This document shows positions 25,811 through 34,409 of a stretch of 64,000 nucleotides of DNA, in pieces. The position numbers were made by a program, and so were the translations under genes. The notes under the pieces were generated by a model, which worked only from the letters and a program-made list of their open reading frames with translations, had not been told where the DNA came from and did not search any database. Each line of letters starts with the position of its first letter. Position 1 is the first letter of the stretch. This DNA comes from Streptomyces sp. TG1A-60 (lineage in GTDB: Bacteria > Actinomycetota > Actinomycetes > Streptomycetales > Streptomycetaceae), in assembly GCF_037201975.1 (NCBI RefSeq), contig NZ_CP147520.1, forward strand, positions 7,564,001-7,628,000, in the 5' to 3' direction.

Positions 25811-26377
25811 ATGAGTGTGCACGCACCGGAGCCGGCGGTCGCCGGGACGGAGACGGTGTCCGATCCCGATATCCGGCTGCATTTCGAAGTGCAGCGGTTG
25901 TACGCCCGTGAGGCGCAGTTGCTCGACCGGCACCGCTACGCGGACTGGCTGGAGCTGTTCGCGGAGGATCTGCACTACTGGGCGCCGGTGCGCACCAACC
26001 GGCTGCGGCGGCAGCAGGCGCTGGCCGACGGGGCGCCCGGTGAGGTGGCGATCTTCGACGAGACCAAGGCGAGTCTGGCCTGGCGGATCCGCCGCTTCGA
26101 CTCGGGCATGGCCTGGGCCGAGGACCCGCCGTCCAGGTCCCGGCACCTGATCACCAACGTCATGGTCTGGGCCGCCGAGGAGCCGGGGGAGTACGTCGCC
26201 GAGTCGGCCTTCCTCTGCTACCGCAACCGCCTGGAACGAGAGGTCGACCTCTATGCCGGTGGCCGTACCGACCTGCTGCGCCGCGACCCGGACGACGGGC
26301 GGCTGCTGATCGCCCGCCGCACGATCCTGCTCGACCAGAACGTCCTGCTCGCCAAGAACATCAGCACTTTCCTCTGA
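25811..26377 (+). CDS. hcaF: Aromatic-ring-hydroxylating dioxygenase, small (beta) subunit, HcaF-like
   Basis: A 188-residue beta subunit of the SnoaL/NTF2-like fold, the usual length. Typical segments are FEVQRLYAREAQLLDRHRYADWLELF near residue 25-50, WAPVRTNR near 60, HLITNVMV near 118 and the C-terminus ARRTILLDQNVLLAKNISTFL pattern. It is structural, forming the alpha3beta3 oxygenase with HcaE. AGGAGG precedes the ATG. In related loci it directly follows alpha; here about 3.6 kb including IS110 lies between. Confidence 0.92.
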   Translation: MSVHAPEPAVAGTETVSDPDIRLHFEVQRLYAREAQLLDRHRYADWLELFAEDLHYWAPVRTNRLRRQQALADGAPGEVAIFDETKASLAWRIRRFDSGMAWAEDPPSRSRHLITNVMVWAAEEPGEYVAESAFLCYRNRLEREVDLYAGGRTDLLRRDPDDGRLLIARRTILLDQNVLLAKNISTFL

Positions 26378-26431
26378 CCGGACGGCCGAATGAACCAACG
26401 GCCGAACGAACGAACGACCGGGAGACCTCTC

Positions 26432-27298
26432 GTGACCACAGACCAGACCGAAGAGCCGAAGCTCGTCGAGCACACCGTGCGGACCACGCTCGGGCCCGTC
26501 GCGGTCGGCGAGACCGGCGAAGGACCGGCGCTGGTGATGCTGCACGGCGGCGGCCCCGGTGCGAGCGCGATCGCCAACTACCACCAGAACCTGCCCGCCC
26601 TCGCCCCCCACTTCCGCGTGGTCCTGCCCGACCAGCCGGGCTTCGGCGGCAGCTACCGGCCCACCAAGGCGGACCTGGACGCCCGCAGCATCACCGAGAT
26701 CACCGTCGACGCGCTGCTGCAGACCCTGGACGCCCTCGACATCGACCGCTTCCACCTGCTCGGCAACAGCCTCGGCGGCGCCGCCGCCATCGCCACCGCG
26801 CTCGAAGTCCCGGAGCGGGTCGAGAAGCTGGTGCTGATGGCACCCGGCGGCGGCTGGCTGCCCTTCGGGCCCACTCCGACCGAGGGGCAGAAGGCCATGT
26901 TCCGTTACTACAACGGCGAGGGGCCGACGCCGAAGAAGATGCGGGACTTCATCGGCGTGATGACCGCGGAGCCCAAGCGCTGGGCGGACACCGTCCAGGC
27001 CCGCTACGAGGCCTCGCTCGACGAGTCCCACATCGCCTTCTACCACGCCTACAACGCGGCCTTCGCCAAACGGCACGGCATGGACCCGCTCTGGCAGCGC
27101 GTCCACCGGATCAAGGCGTCCACCCTCCTGCTCTGGGGCCGGGACGACCGCACCATCACCCTGGACGGCGCACAGCTCATGCTCAAGCAGATCCGTGACG
27201 TCCAGCTGCATGTGTTCGGAGGCTGCGGCCACTGGGTACAGCTGGAGCGGCAGGCCGAGTTCGAGCGCCTGGTCACCGACTTCCTCAAGGAGGCATGA
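26432..27298 (+). CDS. mhpC: Meta-cleavage product hydrolase (MhpC-like)
   Basis: A 288-residue alpha/beta hydrolase. HGGGPGASA near residue 38 supplies the oxyanion hole, the nucleophile elbow is GNSLGG (Ser113), the acid lies in LLWGRDDRT and the His in GCGHWVQLE near the C-terminus. MhpC/BphD enzymes hydrolyse the C-C bond of the ring-fission product, here giving 2-hydroxypenta-2,4-dienoate and succinate or fumarate. I prefer the GTG at 26432 with GGGAG upstream; an ATG at 26390 adds 14 low-complexity residues. Its stop overlaps the next start. Confidence 0.92.
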   Translation: MTTDQTEEPKLVEHTVRTTLGPVAVGETGEGPALVMLHGGGPGASAIANYHQNLPALAPHFRVVLPDQPGFGGSYRPTKADLDARSITEITVDALLQTLDALDIDRFHLLGNSLGGAAAIATALEVPERVEKLVLMAPGGGWLPFGPTPTEGQKAMFRYYNGEGPTPKKMRDFIGVMTAEPKRWADTVQARYEASLDESHIAFYHAYNAAFAKRHGMDPLWQRVHRIKASTLLLWGRDDRTITLDGAQLMLKQIRDVQLHVFGGCGHWVQLERQAEFERLVTDFLKEA

Positions 27299-28158
27299 CC
27301 ATGGGCAGGGGTTGGCTGGAGAACGAGGTCGCGCTGATCACCGGCGGGGGCTCCGGCATCGGCCGCGCCGTCGCCCTGCGCTACCTCGCCGAGGGCGCGC
27401 GCGTCGCGGTCCTCGGCCGTACGGTCGCGCAGCTGGAGGAGGTGGTGAGCGCCGCTGGCGAGCTGGGCGACCGGGTGCTGCCCCTCACCGGCGACGTACG
27501 AAGCCCGGACGATCTGCACCGGGCGGTGGAGACCACCGTCGAACGGTTCGGCAAGCTCGACATCCTCGTCCCGAACGCCGGAATCTGGGACTACCACCGC
27601 AGTGTGACCCGGCTGTCGGGCAAGGAACTGGCCGAGGCCTTCGACGAGATCTTCGCGATCAACGTCAAGGGGTACGTGCTGGCCGTGGAGGCCGCCTGGC
27701 GAGAGCTGGTCGCCACACGCGGCAGCATCGTGATGACCCTGTCGAACGCCTCCCTCCACACCGACGGCGGCGGCTCCCTCTACACCGCCAGCAAGCACGC
27801 CTGCCTCGGCCTGCTGCGCCAGTTCGCCTTCGAACTGGCGCCCAGGGTCCGCGTCAACGGCGTCGCCGTCGGCGGCATGCGTACCCAGTTGCGCGGCCCC
27901 GAGAGCCTCGGCCTGCACCACCGTACGCTCGCCGCGTCCTTCGCCAGGAACGAGGAGGCCCAGGCCCTCTCCGGCGAGAAACCGCCGCGGCTGATCCCGT
28001 TGTACGACTCCAGCGTTGAACCGGAGGACTTCACCGGACCGTACGTACTGCTGGCCTCCCGCACCGACAGCGGCACCGTCACCGGTGCCGTGATCCCCGC
28101 CGACGGCGGCATCGCCGTACGCGGTTTCCGCGCACCTGCCGGCGGCGCGGGCCTCTGA
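27295..28158 (+). CDS. hcaB: cis-dihydrodiol dehydrogenase, SDR family (HcaB-like)
   Basis: A 287-residue short-chain dehydrogenase. The NAD motif is TGGGSGIGRAVALRYL near residue 14, PNAGIWDY near residue 95 is characteristic of BphB/HcaB dihydrodiol dehydrogenases, and the catalytic residues are Ser near 146 and YTASK near 163. It oxidises the cis-dihydrodiol made by the dioxygenase to the 2,3-dihydroxy compound. The ATG at 27295 overlaps the hydrolase stop; a second ATG two codons later is possible. Confidence 0.92.
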   Translation: MTMGRGWLENEVALITGGGSGIGRAVALRYLAEGARVAVLGRTVAQLEEVVSAAGELGDRVLPLTGDVRSPDDLHRAVETTVERFGKLDILVPNAGIWDYHRSVTRLSGKELAEAFDEIFAINVKGYVLAVEAAWRELVATRGSIVMTLSNASLHTDGGGSLYTASKHACLGLLRQFAFELAPRVRVNGVAVGGMRTQLRGPESLGLHHRTLAASFARNEEAQALSGEKPPRLIPLYDSSVEPEDFTGPYVLLASRTDSGTVTGAVIPADGGIAVRGFRAPAGGAGL

Positions 28159-28207
28159 CCCACACCCACGAGTGCCTCCCCCGACAGCCCTTGAAGGAGC
28201 CGCCGTC

Positions 28208-29794
28208 ATGGCCGCCGTCGACATCAGTCCCGCCGCTGCGCTGCACCGCAGAGCTCTGCATCCCACGGCAACCGCCGTCGTCTACGAGGGCCGCGAGATC
28301 TCCGCGGCGGAACTCAGCGGCACGGTGGGGGAGTTCGCCGCCGGGCTGTCCGAGCACGGGCTGCGCCGGGGGGACCGGATCGCCTACCTCGGCTTCAACA
28401 GCGTGACCTTCCTGGAGGCGCTGTTCGCCGCGGCCCGTCTCGGCGCGGTCTTCGTCCCCCTCAACTTCCGCCTCGCGGCCGACGAGGTCCGCCACATCCT
28501 GAACGACTGCGGCGCCCACACCGTCGTCGTCGAGGAGGGCCACCGCGAGCTGGCGGAGTCGATCCTGGCCGACGTACCCGCCCGCTGCCGTCTGCTGGTC
28601 GACACCGACCCCGCGTGCCCCGCGACGGACGTGCCCGCGTCCGCCTGGACGCCGCTGTCCGCGCTGCGCGGCCCGCAACGCCCCGTACGGGAACCCGTCG
28701 CGCTGTACGACGACGACCTCGCGGCCCTGATGTACACCTCCGGTACCACCGGCCGGCCCAAAGGTGTCATGCTCACCCACGGCAACCTCTGGTGGAACGC
28801 GGTCAACGTCGACGCCGTCGTGGACACCCGCGCCGACGACGTGAACCTGGCCCTCGCCCCGCTGTTCCACATCGGCGGGCTCAACGCCCTCACCCTGCGC
28901 ACCCTGGTGCGCGGCGGCACCGTGGTGCTGCGCCGGGCCTTCGATCCGGCCCAGTGCCTTCAGGACCTCGTCGACCACCGCGTAAACACCTTCTTCGCGG
29001 TCCCCGCCATGTACGCGGCCCTCGCCCGGGTGCCCGGCTTCGCGGACGCCGACCTCGGTGCCCTGCGGTCCGCGATCGTCGCGGGAGCTCCCGTACCGCC
29101 ACAGCTGATCAGGGACTACGGCGAGGCGGGCCTGCTGCTCCAGCAGGCCTGGGGGCTGACCGAGACGGCCCCGTTCGCCACCTATCTGCCGGCCCGGCTG
29201 ACCCTGGAGAAGACCGGATCGGCCGGCGTCGCGATGCCGTACACCGAGATCCGGTTGACGCACCCGGGCACCGGGGCCGGGATCGACGGACCGGACACCC
29301 AGGGCGAGATCTGCGTACGCGGCCCCAACGTGACCTCCGGTTACTGGGACAACCCGGACGCCACCCGGGCCGCCTTCGACGACATGGGCTGGTTCCACAC
29401 CGGGGACATCGCCTACCGGGACAAGGACGGCTTCTACTACATCGTGGACCGCCTCAAGGAGATGATCATCAGCGGCGGCGAGAACGTGTACCCCGCCGAG
29501 GTGGAGCGCGTCCTCGTGGAGTTTCCCGGAATCCTGGAGGCCGCCGTCATCGGCGTACCGGACGCCAAGTGGGGCGAGACCGTCCTGGCCGTCCTGAGCT
29601 GCGCGTCCGGTACGGAGCCCACGGTGGAGGAGGTACGGGCGTTCGCGGACCGGTATCTGGCCCGCTACAAGCTCCCCACCGACGTCGTGGTCATCGACCG
29701 GCTGCCCCGCAACGCCAGCGGCAAACTGGACAAGATCGAGCTGCGCCGGTGGGTGACGGCGCGGCGGAGTGCGCCGAGCACGCCCACGGCCTGA
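28208..29794 (+). CDS. Acyl-CoA synthetase (ANL superfamily)
   Basis: A 528-residue AMP-forming ligase with all ANL motifs: MYTSGTTGRPKGVMLTHGN near residue 178, LQQAWGLTETAPFATYL near 308, HTGDIAYRDKDGFYYIVDRL near 398, MIISGGENVYPAEVE and the C-terminal PRNASGKLDK that carries the catalytic Lys. It activates a carboxylic acid to the acyl-AMP and then the CoA ester. The hca/mhp route of E. coli has no such enzyme, so here it may activate a phenylpropenoid side chain or a product acid. GAAGGAG precedes the ATG at 28208. Substrate not determinable. Confidence 0.9.
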   Translation: MAAVDISPAAALHRRALHPTATAVVYEGREISAAELSGTVGEFAAGLSEHGLRRGDRIAYLGFNSVTFLEALFAAARLGAVFVPLNFRLAADEVRHILNDCGAHTVVVEEGHRELAESILADVPARCRLLVDTDPACPATDVPASAWTPLSALRGPQRPVREPVALYDDDLAALMYTSGTTGRPKGVMLTHGNLWWNAVNVDAVVDTRADDVNLALAPLFHIGGLNALTLRTLVRGGTVVLRRAFDPAQCLQDLVDHRVNTFFAVPAMYAALARVPGFADADLGALRSAIVAGAPVPPQLIRDYGEAGLLLQQAWGLTETAPFATYLPARLTLEKTGSAGVAMPYTEIRLTHPGTGAGIDGPDTQGEICVRGPNVTSGYWDNPDATRAAFDDMGWFHTGDIAYRDKDGFYYIVDRLKEMIISGGENVYPAEVERVLVEFPGILEAAVIGVPDAKWGETVLAVLSCASGTEPTVEEVRAFADRYLARYKLPTDVVVIDRLPRNASGKLDKIELRRWVTARRSAPSTPTA

Positions 29795-29818
29795 CCCACC
29801 ATCCAGGGAGCACGAGTC

Positions 29819-30352
29819 GTGGCCACACTTCCCCACACCGCACCGGAGACCGCCCTCGGGGGTGGCTGGTCCCTGCGGCCGCTCGACGGACCGCTCGGCG
29901 CTTCTCGGTCGGCCGCGCGCGGCTACGCGGCCTCGTACGGTGACGGTGACGGGGGTGGACCGGAGGAGTTCCTCGTCCGGGTCCAGCGAGTCCGGCACCA
30001 CCCGTTGCGGGCCTGTTATCCCTTCGGCGCGCACGACCTCGTCGTATGGCTCGGCGACGACGGCGACGACACCGGTGCCGACTGCGACGACCGTGCGGCG
30101 CGCGTGCCTGAGGAGGCCGCCTCGGGCCTGTTGCGCGTGCTCGCCCCCGCGCTCTTCGCCGCCGACGCGCGCTGCCGCCGCGTCATCGCCGCGCCGGACG
30201 AACACGACGTCCACGCCCAGCGAATCCTGGCGGCCGGGGGCTTCCGCAGGATCACCGAGGCGGACCTGCCCGACTGCTCCGTCGTCCTGTTCGCCGTCGA
30301 ACCGCCGGACATCGCCGAGCTGTCCACCGCCCTGGACGACATGCCCCACTGA
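29819..30352 (+). CDS. Probable GNAT-like acetyltransferase, function unknown
   Basis: A 177-residue protein starting at a GTG with AGGGAG upstream. The C-terminal part (CRRVIAAPDEHDVHAQRILA, then AGGFRRITEADLPD) matches the end of a GNAT domain, where an Asn/Asp-rich strand and GF motif follow the acetyl-CoA region. The usual Q/RxxGxG loop is not obvious, so activity is uncertain. It follows the CoA ligase by 24 bases and is followed by a hairpin that may end this part of the operon. Confidence 0.6.
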   Translation: MATLPHTAPETALGGGWSLRPLDGPLGASRSAARGYAASYGDGDGGGPEEFLVRVQRVRHHPLRACYPFGAHDLVVWLGDDGDDTGADCDDRAARVPEEAASGLLRVLAPALFAADARCRRVIAAPDEHDVHAQRILAAGGFRRITEADLPDCSVVLFAVEPPDIAELSTALDDMPH

Positions 30353-30386
30353 AAGGGGCGACCGAGCGGGCTCACTTGCGCCGTCG

Positions 30387-30426
30387 GCCGCGCCGGGGGT
30401 CGGGACGATCCCGACCGCGGCGCGGC
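30387..30426. terminator. Possible terminator between GNAT-like gene and dehydrogenase gene
   Basis: A near-perfect inverted repeat with one bulge (30387-30405 with 30409-30426) and a 3-base loop, 35 bases after the GNAT-like stop. It would separate the upper pathway genes from the following dehydrogenase and mhp genes. Confidence 0.55.
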
Positions 30427-30530
30427 TGTGGCGTGCTCGCGTACGTATCGCTGGTGGGTACGCGGAACCCCGTGCTGCTCAGCGGCACACGGGCTAGGGC
30501 AGGTAGGCCGGTCGGAGCGACCGTGGCCGC

Positions 30531-31532
30531 GTGCTTGCTGCAACCGCCATTTCCCAGAGCGCCGCCGACCCGCTGTCGGGGCTGGTGCTGCGCGATGTCC
30601 CCGAACCCGCCCCTCGCCCGGGGTGGTCACGCGTCCGCGTGATGGCCTCCTCGCTGAACATGCATGACGTGTGGACGCTGAGGGGAGTGGGGCATCCCCC
30701 CGACCGGCTGCCGATCACCCTCGGGTGCGACGCGGCCGGCTACGACGAGGACGGCAACGAGGTCATCGTCCATCCGGTGATCGGCGACCCGGACGCGGGC
30801 CGGGGCGACGAGACGCTGGACCCCAACCGCGCGCTGCTGTCCGAGCGGCACGACGGGGCGTTCGCGGAGTATCTGACCGTTCCCGCCCGCAATCTGGTCC
30901 CGAAGCCGGACTGGCTCTCCTTCGACGAGGCCGCCTGTCTGCCGGTCGCCTGGACCACGGCCTACCGCATGCTGTTCACCCAGGCCGGGATCACCGCCGG
31001 CGATCGGGTGCTCGTGCAGGGCGCGGGCGGCGGTGTCGCCTCCGCGGCCATCGGGCTCGCGGTGGCCGCGGGTGCCGTCGTCTACGCCACGAGTCGGAGC
31101 GCGGACAAGCGCGCCGAGGCCGTGTCCTGGGGCGCCCGCGCCGCCGTGGCCCCCGGCGAGCGGCTGCCCGAACGGGTGGACGTGGTGATCGAGACGGTCG
31201 GTGAAGCGACCTGGTCGCACTCGCTGAAGTCGCTGCGCCCCGGCGGCACGGTCGTCATCGCCGGCGCGACGAGCGGGATGAACCCGCCTGCCGACCTCGG
31301 GCGGATCTTCTACCTCCAGCAGCGCGTCCTCGGCTCCACCGGCTGCACCCGCGTCGAACTGGTCGCGATGCTGCGGCTGATGGAAGCCACCGGTGTCCGG
31401 CCGGTCATCGACCGGACACTTCCGCTCGCCGAGATCCACAAGGGCTTCCAGCTCATGATCGACGGCGGTCTCACCGGAAAGCTCGTCGTCAACCCGCCGT
31501 GCCCGGCCCGCCCCCGCACTTCCCAGCAGTAA
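30531..31532 (+). CDS. Zinc-type alcohol dehydrogenase / quinone oxidoreductase (MDR family)
   Basis: A 333-residue medium-chain dehydrogenase/reductase. It has the GroES-like N-terminal half (SLNMHDVWTLRGVG, LGCDAAGYDEDG) and the nucleotide-binding half with VQGAGGGVASAAIGLAVAAG near residue 160. The usual structural-zinc cysteines are absent, so it is closer to zinc-independent oxidoreductases. The only usable start is a GTG at 30531 with a poor ribosome site. It precedes mhpB by 9 bases. Its substrate is unknown; it may reduce or oxidise a side-chain carbonyl or alcohol of the aromatic substrate. Confidence 0.85.
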   Translation: MLAATAISQSAADPLSGLVLRDVPEPAPRPGWSRVRVMASSLNMHDVWTLRGVGHPPDRLPITLGCDAAGYDEDGNEVIVHPVIGDPDAGRGDETLDPNRALLSERHDGAFAEYLTVPARNLVPKPDWLSFDEAACLPVAWTTAYRMLFTQAGITAGDRVLVQGAGGGVASAAIGLAVAAGAVVYATSRSADKRAEAVSWGARAAVAPGERLPERVDVVIETVGEATWSHSLKSLRPGGTVVIAGATSGMNPPADLGRIFYLQQRVLGSTGCTRVELVAMLRLMEATGVRPVIDRTLPLAEIHKGFQLMIDGGLTGKLVVNPPCPARPRTSQQ

Positions 31533-31541
31533 GGAACCGCC

Positions 31542-32480
31542 ATGACCGCAGCAGCCGTCGGGCTGTCCCACTCGCCCCTCATCGGCAAGAACGACCCGGA
31601 CCCCGAGGTCCTGGCCAGGGTCGACCAGGCCGTCGAGGGCGCCCGGGAGTTCATCCGCGCGTACGACCCGGAGCTGGTCGTCCTCTACGCGCCCGACCAC
31701 TACAACGGCTTCTTCTACAAGGAGATGCCGCCCTTCTGCCTGGCCACCGAGGCCCACGCGGTGGGCGACTTCGGCACGTCGGCGGGCCGGCTGTCGGTCG
31801 ACACCGCCGCCGCGAAGGCGCTGGCCCGGGGCGTGCTCGACCGGGGCGTCGATCTGACCGTCTCGGCCCGGATGACCGTCGACCACGGCTTCGCGCAGCC
31901 CCTGGAGGTGCTCTTCGGCGGGATCGACCGGGTGCCCGTGGTGCCGGTGTTCGTCAACGGCGTGGCCACTCCGCTCGGCCCGGTCGCTCGGGTCCGGGCG
32001 CTCGGCACTGCGATCGGGCGGGCCGCGACCGAACTCAACCGGAGGGTGCTGTTCCTGGCCTCCGGCGGCCTCTCCCACGACCCGCCCGTGCCGGTCCTGG
32101 ACGGGGCACCCCCCAGGGTCGCCGACGCCCTCATCGAGGGCCGCCCGCCCACCCCCGAGCAGCGCGCCAAGGGCGAGCAGCGGGTCGTCCAGGCGGGCCG
32201 CGACTACGCCGCCGGCTCGACCGCGATGATCCCGATCAACCCTGCCTGGGACAACCGGCTCCTCGACCGCCTCGAAAACGGCGAGCTGGCGGAGTTCGAC
32301 ACCTGGACCGCCGAGGCCATGGCGAAGGAGGGCGGCAACTCCGCCCACGAGGTCCGCGCCTGGATCGCCGCCTTCGCCTCCCTCGCCGCCACCGGCCCGT
32401 ACGACCTGACGTCCCGCTTCTACGAGGCCATCCCCGCCTGGATCGCCGGTTTCGCCGTAGCCACGGCGAGGGGGCGGTGA
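31542..32480 (+). CDS. mhpB: 2,3-dihydroxyphenylpropionate/2,3-dihydroxycinnamate 1,2-dioxygenase
   Basis: A 312-residue class III extradiol dioxygenase closely resembling E. coli MhpB. Matching segments are GLSHSPLIGKNDPDPEVL at the N-terminus, VVLYAPDHYNGFFYKEMPPF near residue 48, MTVDHGFAQPLEVLFGG near 110 and FLASGGLSHDPPVP near 175; the His residues in these are the metal ligands and acid/base. It opens the catechol ring between C1 and C2. AAGGA precedes the ATG at 31542. This gene fixes the pathway identity more firmly than any other in the cluster. Confidence 0.94.
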   Translation: MTAAAVGLSHSPLIGKNDPDPEVLARVDQAVEGAREFIRAYDPELVVLYAPDHYNGFFYKEMPPFCLATEAHAVGDFGTSAGRLSVDTAAAKALARGVLDRGVDLTVSARMTVDHGFAQPLEVLFGGIDRVPVVPVFVNGVATPLGPVARVRALGTAIGRAATELNRRVLFLASGGLSHDPPVPVLDGAPPRVADALIEGRPPTPEQRAKGEQRVVQAGRDYAAGSTAMIPINPAWDNRLLDRLENGELAEFDTWTAEAMAKEGGNSAHEVRAWIAAFASLAATGPYDLTSRFYEAIPAWIAGFAVATARGR

Positions 32481-32635
32481 CCGGTATGGCGAGGGACAGG
32501 TACGAGGCGCCGCGGGCCGCCGCCCGTTTTGCGGGGGCGGTGGACGACGGCCGTCCCGTCGCTCCGGTCCGGGATCCGTTGGGCGCGTGGGGCGTCGTCG
32601 GCGTCTGCGCCGTGGCGTTGGCGAAGGGGTGGTGA
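32478..32635 (+). repeat. Diverged 155-bp tandem duplication of the mhpB-mhpD junction
   Basis: The sequence around the mhpB stop and mhpD start occurs twice, offset by 155 bases. The first copy has an ATG at 32486 and reads MARDRYEAPRAAARFAGAVD then [13 protein letters not shown]; the true mhpD at 32641 reads [20 protein letters not shown]. The end of the first copy (CAVALAKGW, stop 32633-32635) mirrors the end of MhpB (FAVATARGR, stop 32478-32480). The first copy is a 49-codon dead end. The copies have diverged, so the event is not recent. Confidence 0.85.
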
Positions 32636-32640
32636 CCGGT

Positions 32641-33462
32641 ATGGCTACCGACATGGACGCGGTGGCGCGAGCCGCCGCGCGGCTGGCGGGTGCGATGGAC
32701 GACGGGCGTCCTGTCGCCCCGGTTCGCGATCTGCTGGGTGAGCAGGACATCGCTGCCGCCTATGCCGTGCAGCAGGAGCTGACGCGGCGCAGGCTGGCCG
32801 GCGGCGCGGTCGTCGTCGGGCGAAAGATCGGGCTCACCTCTCCGGCTGTGCAGAAGCAACTCGGTGTCGACCAGCCAGACTTCGGGGTGCTGTTCGCCGA
32901 CATGGACGTCTCGGCCGAGCCGGAGGTCCCCTCGGAGCGGCTGCTCCAGCCGAAGGCCGAGGCTGAGATCGCCTTCGTACTGGGAGAGGACATGGTCGAC
33001 GGAGACCTCGACGCCGCTCGGGTCCGGGGCGCCGTGGAGTACGCCGTCGCGGCCCTCGAGATCGTCGACAGCCGTATCGCCGCCTGGGACATCCGCCTCA
33101 CCGACACCATCGCGGACAACGCCTCCAGCGGCCTGTTCGTGCTGGCCGAACACCGGGTCACGCTCGACGCGTTCGAGCCGCGCGAGACCATCATGCGAAT
33201 GTACGCGGAGGACGAGCTGGTCTCGGAGGGCGACGGCGCCGCCTGCCTGGGCGACCCGTTGAACGCGCTCGCCTGGCTGGCCCGTACGGCCCAGGCGTAC
33301 GGCGAGCCGCTGCGGGCCGGACAGGTCGTCCTGTCGGGGGCCCTGGGCCCGATGGTCCCGGCGCCGTCCGGCACCCGGATCCGGGCCGAGATCGGGCCGC
33401 TGGGCACGGTCACCGCCACGTTCTCCGAGAAGTCCGACAAGCACAAGGAGGAGGGGGCGTGA
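32641..33462 (+). CDS. mhpD: 2-keto-4-pentenoate hydratase
   Basis: A 273-residue hydratase (E. coli MhpD 269). Typical segments are [20 protein letters not shown] near residue 60, [15 protein letters not shown] near 105 and [19 protein letters not shown] near 145; the acidic residues here bind the divalent metal. It adds water to 2-hydroxypenta-2,4-dienoate to give 4-hydroxy-2-oxovalerate. I use the ATG at 32641, preceded by GGGGTGGTGA; frames starting further upstream lie in the duplicated segment. The stop overlaps the mhpF start (GTGA). Confidence 0.93.
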   Translation: MATDMDAVARAAARLAGAMDDGRPVAPVRDLLGEQDIAAAYAVQQELTRRRLAGGAVVVGRKIGLTSPAVQKQLGVDQPDFGVLFADMDVSAEPEVPSERLLQPKAEAEIAFVLGEDMVDGDLDAARVRGAVEYAVAALEIVDSRIAAWDIRLTDTIADNASSGLFVLAEHRVTLDAFEPRETIMRMYAEDELVSEGDGAACLGDPLNALAWLARTAQAYGEPLRAGQVVLSGALGPMVPAPSGTRIRAEIGPLGTVTATFSEKSDKHKEEGA

Positions 33463-34409
33463 AGACAACTAAGGTCGCCATCATCGGGTCCGGCAACATC
33501 GGCACCGACCTGATGATCAAGGTCCTGCGCCTGTCGGACACGCTGGAGATGGGCGCCATGGTCGGCATCGATCCGGCCTCCGACGGGCTCGCCCGCGCCG
33601 CCCGGCTGAATGTGCCCACCACCCACGAGGGCGTCGACGGCCTGATCGCGCTGCCCGGCTTCGACGACATCGACATCGTCTTCGACGCCACCTCGGCCAA
33701 GGCCCACCTCGCCAACGCCGCCCGGCTGGCGCCGTACGGCAAGCGGCTCATCGACCTCACCCCCGCCGCGATCGGTCCGTTCGTCGTGCCGCCGGTCAAC
33801 GGGGACACCCAGTTGGACGCCGAGAACGTGAACATGGTGACGTGCGGCGGCCAGGCCACCATCCCCGTGGTCGCGGCGATCTCCGCGGTGACGCCGGTCC
33901 ACTACGCGGAGATCGTGGCCTCCATCGCCTCAAAGTCGGCGGGGCCGGGCACCCGCGCCAACATCGACGAGTTCACCGAGACCACGTCCCACGCGATCGA
34001 GTCCGTCGGCGGCGCCTCCCGGGGTAAGGCGATCATCGTCCTCAACCCGGCGGAACCACCGCTCATCATGCGGGACACGGTGTTCTGCCTCATCGGGGAG
34101 GCCGATCACGACGCCCTACGCGCGTCGGTCGCGGCCATGGTCGAGCGGGTCACCCAGTACGTTCCAGGCTACCGCCTCAAGCAGGAGGTGCAGTTCACCC
34201 CGGTGGACGGCGCCGAACCGGTGCACACACTGGTACCGCCGGGCGCCGGGCCGGTGACCACCCGGGTGTCGGTGTTCCTCGAAGTCGAGGGCGCCGCCCA
34301 CTACCTGCCCGCCTACGCCGGAAACCTCGACATCATGACGTCCGCCGCCCTGCGGGTCGCCGAGTCGATTGCCCGGCGCGACGCCGTTCCCGCGGAGGCT
34401 CGCCCATGA
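33459..34409 (+). CDS. mhpF: Acetaldehyde dehydrogenase (acetylating)
   Basis: A 316-residue enzyme of the MhpF/BphJ/DmpF family. The NAD-binding motif is [12 protein letters not shown] at residues 8-19 and the catalytic Cys129 is in [12 protein letters not shown]. It converts acetaldehyde to acetyl-CoA, receiving it by channelling from the aldolase. The GTG start overlaps mhpD and the stop overlaps mhpE (ATGA), consistent with the tight aldolase-dehydrogenase complex. Confidence 0.94.
   Translation: MKTTKVAIIGSGNIGTDLMIKVLRLSDTLEMGAMVGIDPASDGLARAARLNVPTTHEGVDGLIALPGFDDIDIVFDATSAKAHLANAARLAPYGKRLIDLTPAAIGPFVVPPVNGDTQLDAENVNMVTCGGQATIPVVAAISAVTPVHYAEIVASIASKSAGPGTRANIDEFTETTSHAIESVGGASRGKAIIVLNPAEPPLIMRDTVFCLIGEADHDALRASVAAMVERVTQYVPGYRLKQEVQFTPVDGAEPVHTLVPPGAGPVTTRVSVFLEVEGAAHYLPAYAGNLDIMTSAALRVAESIARRDAVPAEARP

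Noticed and set aside
32486..32635. 49-codon ORF between mhpB and mhpD
   Set aside because: It is a diverged partial copy of the mhpD start produced by tandem duplication, not an independent gene.
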